From NCBI GenBank assembly GCA_018710805.1, contig DVJG01000039.1, forward strand, positions 1 to 6,618: DNA of 6,618 nucleotides. The letters run 5' to 3'. Positions 1 to 5,934 of this stretch are shown here, one piece after another. The DNA is from Candidatus Faecousia faecipullorum. Its GTDB lineage: Bacteria > Bacillota > Clostridia > Oscillospirales > Oscillospiraceae. Position 1 is the first letter of the stretch. Each line of letters begins with the position of its first letter. Under the pieces are notes generated by a model. It was not told the DNA's origin and made no database searches. It saw nothing but the letters and a program-made list of their open reading frames with translations. The translations under genes and the position numbers were made by a program.

Positions 1-397
1 TCAGAATGGGTACGTCCTTATACGTCCGGCGGATAAGGTTGCAGTAAACCACAGTGGCATAGTCCGGCCGCCTTCCCATGACGCCGCCGGAAGAAAAGGC
101 GTCGGTGGCTCTGCGGTGCTTGGCCACGGAGTAATGGTTCACCATGGAGTCCATGTTCCCCGCCGTCACAAGAAAGCCTAACCGAGGCCGCCCGAATACG
201 TCGATGGATTTGGGATTTTTCCAGTCCGGCTGAGAGATAATGCCCACGCTGTAGCCGTGGCTTTCCAAAACCCGGCTGATTATGGCGTGGCCGAAGGAGG
301 GGTGGTCAACGTAAGCGTCGCCGATGACATAGACAAAGTCGCACTGCTCCCAGCCGAAATCCAGCATTTCCTGCCTGTTTGTGGGAAGAAAAGGCAT
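1..397 (-). CDS. ygiQ: YgiQ-family radical SAM protein, N-terminal part (cut by window edge)
   Basis: The reverse strand translates without a stop from an ATG at 397 to base 1, giving 132 residues beginning MPFLPTNRQEMLDFGWEQCD. Blocks characteristic of the YgiQ (UPF0313) amino-terminal domain are present: GDAYVDHPSFG at residues 26-36, GIISQPDW at 52-59, AGNMDSMVNHY at 79-89 and GRRPDYATVVY at 108-118. In full-length members this domain precedes a radical SAM core with a CxxxCxxC iron-sulfur motif; that part lies outside the window and is not seen here. The family's substrate is not established, so only iron-sulfur/SAM radical chemistry can be expected from family knowledge. The start is supported by an AAGGAGG site at 404-410, six bases upstream of the ATG. 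That site overlaps the stop codon of the DUF896 gene, 11 bases away, so this is the third gene of the ylmH operon. Nothing looks broken; the truncation is only the window boundary. Confidence 0.93.
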   Translation of the reverse strand, partial: MPFLPTNRQEMLDFGWEQCDFVYVIGDAYVDHPSFGHAIISRVLESHGYSVGIISQPDWKNPKSIDVFGRPRLGFLVTAGNMDSMVNHYSVAKHRRATDAFSSGGVMGRRPDYATVVYCNLIRRTYKDVPIL

Positions 398-408
398 GGC
401 TTACCTCC

Positions 409-615
409 TTACTTGTGCTCGAGTTTCTTCTTCTTTCCGTCCGGGCCCACAATGTAGGTGTTTTCCAACTGGCCCACCAGATTTGCTTTCACGGAATCAA
501 TGTAAATTCTTCTGAGCTTGTCCCGCTCGGCAAGCTCCTCGGCAGTTAAGCCTTCTGGGGTTTTTGCTTTTTTTACCAGGACGTTGATCCGGGCAATGAC
601 TTCATCCATTTTCAT
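409..615 (-). CDS. DUF896 (YnzC/UPF0291) small protein
   Basis: This encodes a 68-residue, highly charged and probably cytoplasmic protein beginning MKMDEVIARINVLVKKAK. The pattern ARIN-(L)-(A/V)-KKAK, then LTAEELAERDKLRRIYIDSVKAN, then a basic tail (DGKKKKLEHK) is that of the DUF896/YnzC family. From family knowledge, these proteins form a short helical hairpin. Bacillus subtilis YnzC sits in the SOS-induced yneA operon, but its molecular role is not settled. I chose the ATG at 615 because GTGAGGA lies seven bases upstream and the protein then starts where family members do. An in-frame ATG at 631-633 would add six residues and overlap the ylmH stop, but it has no comparable ribosome site. 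The gene lies 10 bases after ylmH and 11 bases before the ygiQ start, so it is surely co-transcribed. No SOS-box-like inverted CGAAC/GTTCG is visible in the operon's promoter region. Confidence 0.92.
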   Translation of the reverse strand: MKMDEVIARINVLVKKAKTPEGLTAEELAERDKLRRIYIDSVKANLVGQLENTYIVGPDGKKKKLEHK

Positions 616-625
616 ATACGATTCC

Positions 626-1411
626 TCACACATAGCGGTGGATGACCACCGAAATTCTGTCTTTTTTTGTCCGGCCGCCTACGGACACCAGCTTGATTTT
701 TCCCAGTCCCCGGATGGAGATTTTCATGCCTTCACTGACGGCCTTGTCGGCTTTTTCGCAGGGGAGACCGTCAATGGCCGCTTTCCCGGCGGAAACATAC
801 TGAGCAGCCAAACTTCTGCCGATGCGAAAACCTGACGCGATTACGCTGTCCAGCCGCAAAGACGCCAGGGTATCTTTGATTTCCTTCACTTCCGGCTCGG
901 GAATGTCCGCTTCCTGAAGGGGTACTTGGCCTAAATGGAGCTTGGTTCTCCCGGCGGACAGGAAATTCTGCAAAATGTAGGGGGCAATCTCCGCGGTGAC
1001 GAAAAAGTCACACCGCCCCTGGCCCACGCAGATATCCCCCAGGGTCTCTCTTCCGATTCCCGCTCCCATAAGGGCACCCAGGAAATCCCGGTGGCTGGGA
1101 TTGTCGCCCTGGTAGAATTCCGCCCGGAGGCACACGCAGGGGCTGTCTTCGCCCCAGAGCGCCGTTTCATCCAGATAGTCCGGGAGGTAGATCAGCATTT
1201 TCCGCTCGGCATCGCTGTAGCCGCCGAAGGCATACAGTCCCTCCGGCTCCCCAAAGAGAAACCGCGCCATTTCCAGCTCCCGGGGGGAGAGAAAATTCGT
1301 ATGGGCCGGGACATTTCGACTCATTCCCGCGGTAATTTTATCCCAGAGCTTAGCCAGAAGCATCCGGTCCTCGTCGGTCTTTGCGATTTTCTCAATCGAT
1401 TTTCGATCCAT
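626..1411 (-). CDS. ylmH: YlmH-type S4-domain RNA-binding protein
   Basis: This encodes a 261-residue protein starting MDRKSIEKIAKTDEDRMLLA. The amino-terminal two thirds carry YlmH-family blocks: TNFLSP at 38-43 and HRDFLGALMGAGIGRETLGD at 107-126. The carboxyl third, from about residue 185, is an S4 RNA-binding domain (LRLDSVIASGFRIGRSLAA, then VSAGKAAIDG), ending in the usual VGGRTKKDRISV tail. From family knowledge, YlmH binds the ribosome, and in Bacillus it has been linked to ribosome-associated quality control of stalled 50S subunits. That role is transferred by homology only. The longer reading from an ATG at 1426 is unlikely: that codon lies directly after the -10 box and lacks a ribosome site. 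The ATG at 1411 is preceded by GGTGAT, matching the extended anti-Shine-Dalgarno complement at proper spacing. In many Firmicutes ylmH sits in the division (sepF/ylmG) cluster; here it heads a DUF896-ygiQ operon instead. Confidence 0.94.
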   Translation of the reverse strand: MDRKSIEKIAKTDEDRMLLAKLWDKITAGMSRNVPAHTNFLSPRELEMARFLFGEPEGLYAFGGYSDAERKMLIYLPDYLDETALWGEDSPCVCLRAEFYQGDNPSHRDFLGALMGAGIGRETLGDICVGQGRCDFFVTAEIAPYILQNFLSAGRTKLHLGQVPLQEADIPEPEVKEIKDTLASLRLDSVIASGFRIGRSLAAQYVSAGKAAIDGLPCEKADKAVSEGMKISIRGLGKIKLVSVGGRTKKDRISVVIHRYV

Positions 1412-1427
1412 TTTATCACCAACCATC

Positions 1428-1455
1428 AGTATAACATATTTTCTCCCGGCTGCAA
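1428..1455 (-). promoter_or_regulatory. Sigma-A-type promoter for the ylmH-DUF896-ygiQ operon
   Basis: Reading leftward, TTGCAG (1450-1455) and TATACT (1428-1433) are separated by 16 bases. Transcription would begin around 1420-1424, leaving a very short leader before the ATG at 1411. This placement argues against the ATG at 1426. The match is good at -10 and moderate at -35; it is inferred from sequence only. Confidence 0.6.
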
Positions 1456-1466
1456 AGAAGTTTTTC

Positions 1467-1495
1467 TTGTGCCTGGGGGGCTTTTCGAGTATAAT
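1467..1495 (+). promoter_or_regulatory. Sigma-A-type promoter for the flavoprotein operon
   Basis: A perfect TATAAT (1490-1495) lies 17 bases after a weak TTGTGC (1467-1472), predicting a start near 1502, about 23 bases before the ATG at 1525. The weak -35 box, with a run of six G within the spacer (1475-1480), suggests modest strength or help from an activator, though I see no clear operator. It stands back to back with the leftward ylmH promoter, with only 11 bases between the two -35 boxes. Confidence 0.6.
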
Positions 1496-1524
1496 GAGAA
1501 AAAAGTCATGGAAGGAAATCTGTT

Positions 1525-2739
1525 ATGACCATTGGAATCCTCGGCGGCGGCGCCTCGGGCATGGCGGCGGCCATCGCCGCATCGGAAAATGAAAATGCCC
1601 GGGTCATCCTTCTGGAGCGCCAGGGAAGAGTGGGGCGGAAGCTCCAGGCCACGGGCAACGGCCGCTGTAATTTAACAAATCTCCACGCGCTGGAAGGGGG
1701 CTACCACGGGGAAAATGCGGAATTTGCCGCCTGGGCCTTGGAAAGCTTTGGGCCGCAGGCGGTTTTACAGTGGTTCCGCACCCTGGGCCTTTACACCGTG
1801 GCGGAGCAGTCCGGCCGGGTGTACCCCTATTCCGACCAGGCAAACTCCGTAGTGGATGTGCTCCGGTTTGGGCTGGACAGACCCAATATCACGGTGAGGC
1901 TGGGGTTTGAAGCGGAAAAAGTACGAAAAACCCAGGAGGGCTTTCTCGTTTCCTCTGCTGAGGAAACCGTAAAATGTAATAGGCTCATTGTGGCCTGCGG
2001 GGGCCTCGCAGGCACCAAGCTGGGGGGCACCATGTGGGGCTACAAGATTCTCCGGTCCCTGGGCCACCATTGCACCCGCCTTCGCCCGGCGCTGGTCCAG
2101 GTGAAAACAAGCTGGGGCGGCGTGGCGGGGCTTAAGGGCGTCCGCTGCAACTGCCGCGTACAGATTCTCCGCAATGAAGAAGTGTTCGCCGAAAGCACAG
2201 GGGAACTCCAATTCACGGAATTCGGCCTTTCCGGTCCTGTGATGTTTGAAGTCTCCCGGGACGTGTGCCAGGGGGCAGGGGAGTGGACCTGCAAGCTGGA
2301 CTTCCTCCCGGAACTCTCGGAAGAGATGGTAAAATCCGAACTGATGAGAAGAAAAAATACGAATCTTCCCGCCGGAGAACTGTTCACAGGCATCCTCCAC
2401 AACCGTCTGGGCCGGGTCCTGAGCCAGGAGGCTGGTATTCGGCAGAGTACGCAGATTTCTGCGCTTTCTGACTGGGAACTGGGACAGGCAGCCCATCTTG
2501 CCAAGTGCTTTGCCGTGAATCTGACGGAGCCTTTGGGCATGGACGCCGCTCAGGTCACGGCTGGGGGCGTTTTCACCACAGAATTCCACGAGCGAACCAT
2601 GGAGAGCCGCCTGGTTCCGGGGCTCTATGCCTGCGGCGAGGTCCTGGACATCGACGGGGACTGCGGGGGCTACAACCTGCAATGGGCATGGAGCTCCGGA
2701 CGACTGGCGGGCCTCAGTGCCGGGAAGGAGGAACCATGA
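1525..2739 (+). CDS. HI0933/BaiN-family NAD(P)/FAD-dependent flavoprotein
   Basis: This encodes a 404-residue soluble flavoprotein, the usual length for the HI0933-like family (also annotated as BaiN or as an aminoacetone-oxidase-family FAD-binding enzyme). The dinucleotide-binding GGGASG is at residues 7-12, with an acidic residue (E31) closing the first Rossmann beta-alpha-beta unit. The family signature GRKLQATGNGRCNLTN is at 37-52, QVTAGGV at 343-349, and the carboxyl FAD motif LYACGEVLDIDG...GGYNLQWAWSSG at about 367-392. All hallmark residues are intact, so an active FAD enzyme is likely. The family's physiological substrates are mostly unknown. The BaiN name comes from a clostridial bile-acid pathway member, and there is no other bai gene here, so bile-acid activity should not be assumed. 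The start has AAGGA eight bases upstream and a promoter at about 1467-1495. The stop overlaps the next gene's start, so the two are translationally coupled. Confidence 0.95.
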   Translation: MTIGILGGGASGMAAAIAASENENARVILLERQGRVGRKLQATGNGRCNLTNLHALEGGYHGENAEFAAWALESFGPQAVLQWFRTLGLYTVAEQSGRVYPYSDQANSVVDVLRFGLDRPNITVRLGFEAEKVRKTQEGFLVSSAEETVKCNRLIVACGGLAGTKLGGTMWGYKILRSLGHHCTRLRPALVQVKTSWGGVAGLKGVRCNCRVQILRNEEVFAESTGELQFTEFGLSGPVMFEVSRDVCQGAGEWTCKLDFLPELSEEMVKSELMRRKNTNLPAGELFTGILHNRLGRVLSQEAGIRQSTQISALSDWELGQAAHLAKCFAVNLTEPLGMDAAQVTAGGVFTTEFHERTMESRLVPGLYACGEVLDIDGDCGGYNLQWAWSSGRLAGLSAGKEEP

Positions 2740-4307
2740 TCCGCATTCGTGACATTGCCCTGACCCCGGACCAGGGGCAGGAGAACCTCATCCGGGAGGC
2801 GGCGAGAACCCTCCGCATTTCTCCCTCCAAAATTCGGCAGATGAAGCTTATCCGCCGCAGTGTGGATGCCCGGAAAAAGCCGGATGTGAAGCTCGTCTAT
2901 ACCATCGATGTGGCGGTGGAGGGGAACGAGGAAAAGATTCTGAAAAAATGCGGCAGCAAGCGTGCCGCCATGGCACCTGATGTCCGCTATGTTCCGCCAA
3001 AGCCGGACCATACCCCGGAAAAACGCCCTGTGGTGGTGGGCTTTGGCCCTGCGGGAATGTTTGCGGCCCTGATTTTCGCCATGGCAGGATGGAAGCCCCT
3101 GGTTTTGGAGCGGGGAGAGGATGCCCAGACCCGCCATGAAAAAGTGGAGCACTTTTTTAAAACCGGCCAGCTGGATACCGTCAGCAACGTCCAGTTCGGC
3201 GAGGGCGGCGCCGGGACCTTCTCCGACGGCAAGCTGAATACCGGGGTCAATAATCCCAGAATCGGCTGGATTCTGGAACAATTTGCGGCGGCAGGCGCCA
3301 GGGAGGACATTCTCTTTGACGCCAAGCCCCATGTAGGCACGGACGTCCTGCTGACGGTGGTCCAGAACATTCGCAGACGCATTCTGGAGCTGGGCGGAGA
3401 GGTGCGCTTCCGCACCCAGGTTACGGGGCTTTGTACAGAGAACGGCCGCCTCACAGGCGTCAAAACCAACCAAGGTGAGGTAATCGCCTGCGACTGCGCC
3501 GTTCTGGCCGTCGGACACAGCGCCAGGGACACCTTCGAAATGCTGGAGGCAACCGGCGTTTCCATGGAGCCGAAGCCCTTCGCCATGGGAGTCCGCATCG
3601 AGCAGAAGCAAAGCGTCATCAATGTTTCCCAGTACGGAAAAGAAGACCTCCATCTTCCTCCTGCGGATTACAAACTGGTGGAGCATTTTGAAGACGCCAC
3701 GGCCTACACCTTTTGTATGTGCCCCGGAGGCTATGTGGTGGCGGCGGCTTCGGAGGAAGGCGGCGTGGTGACCAACGGCATGAGCTATGCCGACCGGGAT
3801 GGGGAAAACGCCAATGCTGCCCTGCTTGTGACGGTGAATCCCCGAATCTTCCCCTATGAAGGCCCCCTTGGCGGTATGCACTGGCAGAGGGAAATTGAGG
3901 AACGTGCCTACAACCTGAGCCGCAGTTATTGTGCGCCTGCCCAGAAAGTGGGAGACTTTCTGGAAAACCGCCCCAGCACAGGCCCCGGCGATGTGGTGCC
4001 TACCTATCAACCCGGCGTCACCTGGTGCAACCTCCGGGACGTTCTCCCGGAGCATATCACAACTACCTTGGCCGCAGCCCTTCCCAAACTGGACAGGAGA
4101 CTGCAGGGCTTTGCCGCATCAGAGGCGGTGCTTACCGCGCCCGAAACCAGAAGCTCCTCCCCGGTCCGGATTCTCCGGGACGAGAGAAGAGAAGCAAACC
4201 TTCTGGGCCTCTATCCCACAGGGGAGGGCGCCGGCTACGCCGGCGGCATCATGTCCGCTGCCATCGACGGCATAATGACCGCCGAGGCAATTCTGGACAA
4301 GTGGTAA
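2736..4307 (+). CDS. COG2509-type FAD-dependent dehydrogenase
   Basis: This encodes a 523-residue protein, full length for the uncharacterised COG2509 FAD-dependent dehydrogenase family. An amino-terminal domain of about 95 residues (MIRIRDIALTP..., with the conserved RRSVDARKKPD at 40-50) precedes the Rossmann FAD-binding fold. The dinucleotide loop is GFGPAG at 102-107, with E125-R126 as its acidic end. QFGEGGAGTFSDGKL at 153-167 is a strong family block, and the carboxyl FAD motif is GLYPTGEGAGYAGG at 491-504. No transmembrane segment or signal peptide is seen. The reaction and substrate are unknown; redox chemistry with bound FAD is inferred. The start at 2736 is set by AAGGAGG at 2725-2731 and by the ATGA overlap with the previous stop. 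The frame stays open further upstream to an ATG at 2505, but that stretch lies inside the previous gene and resembles no protein. Confidence 0.93.
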   Translation: MIRIRDIALTPDQGQENLIREAARTLRISPSKIRQMKLIRRSVDARKKPDVKLVYTIDVAVEGNEEKILKKCGSKRAAMAPDVRYVPPKPDHTPEKRPVVVGFGPAGMFAALIFAMAGWKPLVLERGEDAQTRHEKVEHFFKTGQLDTVSNVQFGEGGAGTFSDGKLNTGVNNPRIGWILEQFAAAGAREDILFDAKPHVGTDVLLTVVQNIRRRILELGGEVRFRTQVTGLCTENGRLTGVKTNQGEVIACDCAVLAVGHSARDTFEMLEATGVSMEPKPFAMGVRIEQKQSVINVSQYGKEDLHLPPADYKLVEHFEDATAYTFCMCPGGYVVAAASEEGGVVTNGMSYADRDGENANAALLVTVNPRIFPYEGPLGGMHWQREIEERAYNLSRSYCAPAQKVGDFLENRPSTGPGDVVPTYQPGVTWCNLRDVLPEHITTTLAAALPKLDRRLQGFAASEAVLTAPETRSSSPVRILRDERREANLLGLYPTGEGAGYAGGIMSAAIDGIMTAEAILDKW

Positions 4308-4314
4308 GAGACTG

Positions 4315-4353
4315 AAAAAATCTGCCAGAAGCCCCGGGAAGGGCTTCTGACAG
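4315..4353 (-). terminator. Intrinsic terminator of the rarA-DUF951 operon
   Basis: Reading leftward, a 9-bp stem (4326-4334 with 4341-4349) closes a six-base loop, is extended by three more pairs beyond one mismatch (4322-4324 with 4351-4353), and is followed after one base by six T (complement of the A run 4315-4320). That is a classic Rho-independent terminator for leftward transcripts. The rightward flavoprotein operon also reads through this stem, but no U tract follows it on that strand. Confidence 0.85.
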
Positions 4354-4358
4354 TCGGT

Positions 4359-4381
4359 TCGGGGAGGGTTACCCTCCCCGA
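4359..4381. repeat. Perfect GC-rich inverted repeat (second hairpin) between convergent operons
   Basis: TCGGGGAGGG (4359-4368) and CCCTCCCCGA (4372-4381) pair perfectly over 10 bp around a TTA loop. It lies eight bases beyond the DUF951 stop (4390) and next to the intrinsic terminator at 4315-4353. Neither strand has a U tract directly after it. Likely roles are transcript-end protection or a back-up stop for the rightward flavoprotein operon; this is inference from position. Confidence 0.75.
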
Positions 4382-4389
4382 CAGATAGG

Positions 4390-4575
4390 TTAATCTTCCT
4401 TCCGCTCCACGGAGCGGATATTTTTTTCGGCTTTGAACCTGGGAGTCATGAGCTCATGGCCGCAGCCCAGGCATCTGAGGCGAAAATCCGCCCCGGTGCG
4501 AAGGACCAGCCATCGTTTCTCCCCGCAGGGATGGGGCTTTTTCATGGTCAGAATGTCGCCGACCCGGATATCCAT
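4390..4575 (-). CDS. DUF951 small protein (YyzM-like)
   Basis: This encodes a 61-residue basic protein beginning MDIRVGDILTMKKPHPCGEK, followed by RWLVLRTGADFRLRCLGCGH and a basic tail. The blocks VGDI-x-x-MKKPHPCG, W-x-V-L-R-x-GADF-R and CLGCGH match the DUF951 family at its usual length. Cysteines at 17, 35 and 38, with histidines at 15 and 40 close by, could form a small metal site. That is inference, as the family's function is unknown. Its small beta-rich pattern would suit nucleic-acid or protein binding, but nothing proves it. The start codon directly follows the rarA stop (TGA then ATG, no gap), and its GGGAGG ribosome site (4583-4588) lies within the last rarA codons, so translation is probably coupled. 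Twin hairpins follow the stop. Confidence 0.92.
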   Translation of the reverse strand: MDIRVGDILTMKKPHPCGEKRWLVLRTGADFRLRCLGCGHELMTPRFKAEKNIRSVERKED

Positions 4576-5841
4576 TCAATTTCCTCCCTTTATGGCGTCC
4601 CAATACTGCTTTGCCGCCTGCTCTAACTTATTGGGGCCGTATTCGTAGTATCGTGTGCCCACCAGCTCGTCCGGCAGATACTGCTGACGTACCCAGTGGT
4701 TCGGATAGTCGTGGGGGTAGAGATAGCCCTGCTCCCGCTCCATGGTAAAGGAATCCGCGTGGACGTTTTGCAGGTGCCGGGGAAAATCTCCGGTTTTTCC
4801 CTTTCTGACGTCGGCCAGAGCCATATCCAGGGCGATGTGGCCGGAATTGGATTTTGGAGAAGTGGCCATAAGCACTGCCGCGTCTCCCAGAGGGATTCTG
4901 GCTTCAGGCATACCCAGTTTCAGGGCCATGTCCACGGCGGCATTCACAATGGGAATGATCTGGGGAAAGGCCAGCCCCACGTCCTCGGCGGCAATGACCA
5001 TGAGACGGCGGCAGGCGGACTGCATTTGTCCTGCCTCCAGGAGCCGCGCCAGATAGTGACAGGCAGCATCGGGGTCCGAACCCCGGATGGACTTCTGAAG
5101 CGCTGACAAAAGATCATAGTGGCTGTCTCCGTCCCGGTCGGCACGGAGGGCACTTTTTTGGGTCACGGCCTTGGCGTCGGCCAGAGTGAGGTTCAGCACC
5201 TGTTCCCGCGGCTGACCTGCGGAGAACAGAACCTCCACGGCGTTCATGGCCTTTCGCAGGTCCCCGCCGCAGGCTGCGGCGATGTATTGGAGCGCCCCGT
5301 CTTCGGGCACTGCCGTCAGCCCGGTGCGGTTTTCCAGGTATGACACTGCCCGCTTGACGGCCTGCAGCGCCGCCTGGGCCGAGATTTGCTTGAACTCGAA
5401 CACGGTGGAGCGGCTGAGAATGGCGTTGAACACGTAAAAATAGGGATTTTCCGTGGTGGAGGCAATGAGGGTGATCTTGCCGTTTTCAATGTACTCCAAC
5501 AAGGACTGCTGCTGCTTTTTATTGAAGGACTGAATTTCGTCCAGATAAAGGAGCACTCCATTGGGAGCCAGGAAGGTGTCCAGCTGGGATACGATTTCCT
5601 TGATGTCCGAGGTGGAGGCAGTGGTGGCGTTCAGCTGGTAGAGGGTGCGGTTGGTCTGCTTTGCGATGATCTTCGCCACGGTGGTCTTGCCTGTGCCGCT
5701 GGGACCGTAGAAGACCATGTTGGGAATATTTCCGGAGTCGATAAGCCGCCGAAGCACGGCGCCTTCTCCCAGAATATGCTCCTGTCCGTAGACCTCATCC
5801 AAAGTCTGGGGCCGCAAAAGGTCCGCCAGAGGCTGATACAT
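4576..5841 (-). CDS. rarA: RarA (MgsA/WRNIP1 family) AAA+ ATPase, replication-recombination factor
   Basis: This encodes a 421-residue AAA+ ATPase of the RarA/MgsA/WRNIP1 family. The Walker A motif is GPSGTGKT at 46-53 and Walker B is LLYLDEI at 97-103. The sensor 1 stretch is LIASTTENP at 125-133 and the arginine-finger region is ILSRS at 141-145. The carboxyl oligomerisation half includes AAEDVGLAFP and the family-typical YPHDYPNHWVRQQYLPDEL near the end. From family knowledge, RarA forms tetramers resembling clamp-loader subunits and acts on stalled replication forks and single-strand gaps in the cytoplasm. The amino terminus is short: PLADLLRPQTLDEVYGQ begins at residue 4, without the longer leader of the E. 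coli protein. The start has GGGAGGG six bases upstream and an excellent promoter. DUF951 follows with no gap. Confidence 0.96.
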   Translation of the reverse strand: MYQPLADLLRPQTLDEVYGQEHILGEGAVLRRLIDSGNIPNMVFYGPSGTGKTTVAKIIAKQTNRTLYQLNATTASTSDIKEIVSQLDTFLAPNGVLLYLDEIQSFNKKQQQSLLEYIENGKITLIASTTENPYFYVFNAILSRSTVFEFKQISAQAALQAVKRAVSYLENRTGLTAVPEDGALQYIAAACGGDLRKAMNAVEVLFSAGQPREQVLNLTLADAKAVTQKSALRADRDGDSHYDLLSALQKSIRGSDPDAACHYLARLLEAGQMQSACRRLMVIAAEDVGLAFPQIIPIVNAAVDMALKLGMPEARIPLGDAAVLMATSPKSNSGHIALDMALADVRKGKTGDFPRHLQNVHADSFTMEREQGYLYPHDYPNHWVRQQYLPDELVGTRYYEYGPNKLEQAAKQYWDAIKGGN

Positions 5842-5867
5842 AGAATTCCCTCCCGTCTGTTTTCTCC

Positions 5868-5896
5868 ATTATAGCACAGCCCGGGGAAAATGCCAA
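5868..5896 (-). promoter_or_regulatory. Near-consensus sigma-A promoter (extended -10) for rarA-DUF951
   Basis: Reading leftward, TTGGCA (5891-5896, five of six consensus bases) and a perfect TATAAT (5868-5873) are separated by 17 bases. A TG one base upstream of the -10 box gives the extended TGnTATAAT form. The predicted start is near 5861, about 20 bases before the ATG. No LexA-like operator is visible, so strong constitutive expression is the simplest reading. Confidence 0.82.
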
Positions 5897-5899
5897 GAC

Positions 5900-5929
5900 A
5901 AGAAAATCCCGCCGCATTTCGCGGCGGGA
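5900..5929 (-). terminator. Intrinsic terminator of the DUF975 gene
   Basis: TCCCGCCGC (5907-5915) pairs perfectly with GCGGCGGGA (5921-5929) around a five-base loop. Reading leftward, the stem is followed at once by TTTTCTT. It starts five bases after the DUF975 stop and ends just before the rarA -35 box, insulating rarA from read-through. Confidence 0.88.
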
Positions 5930-5934
5930 GGGGT

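Noticed and set aside
616..633. Earlier ATG for the DUF896 gene at 633, overlapping the ylmH stop by 8 bases
   Set aside because: Coupling is conceivable, but GTGAGGA lies ideally for the ATG at 615, and six additional residues would exceed the usual family start.
1412..1426. Earlier ATG for ylmH at 1426
   Set aside because: It sits immediately after the predicted -10 box without a ribosome site; the ATG at 1411 has GGTGAT at good spacing and matches the family start.
935..1528. 197-codon rightward frame opposite ylmH
   Set aside because: Antisense to a well-supported gene, with no family resemblance or promoter/ribosome site of its own.
1765..2682. 305-codon open frame on the reverse strand
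   Set aside because: Antisense to the HI0933/BaiN-type gene, with no recognisable motif; a shadow frame.
2505..2735. Upstream extension of the COG2509 frame by 77 residues
   Set aside because: The extension overlaps the preceding gene in another frame and reads as low-quality Gly/Arg-rich sequence. The ATG at 2736 has a strong AAGGAGG and the ATGA overlap.
1525..2739. Bile-acid dehydroxylation role for the BaiN-like protein
   Set aside because: No other bai gene is present, and the HI0933 family is broad; the name alone does not support this function.
2670..4055. 461-codon open frame on the reverse strand
   Set aside because: It lies fully antisense to the COG2509 gene, whose motifs are unmistakable. 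The translation resembles no protein family and has no ribosome site. It is a by-product of GC-rich codon use.
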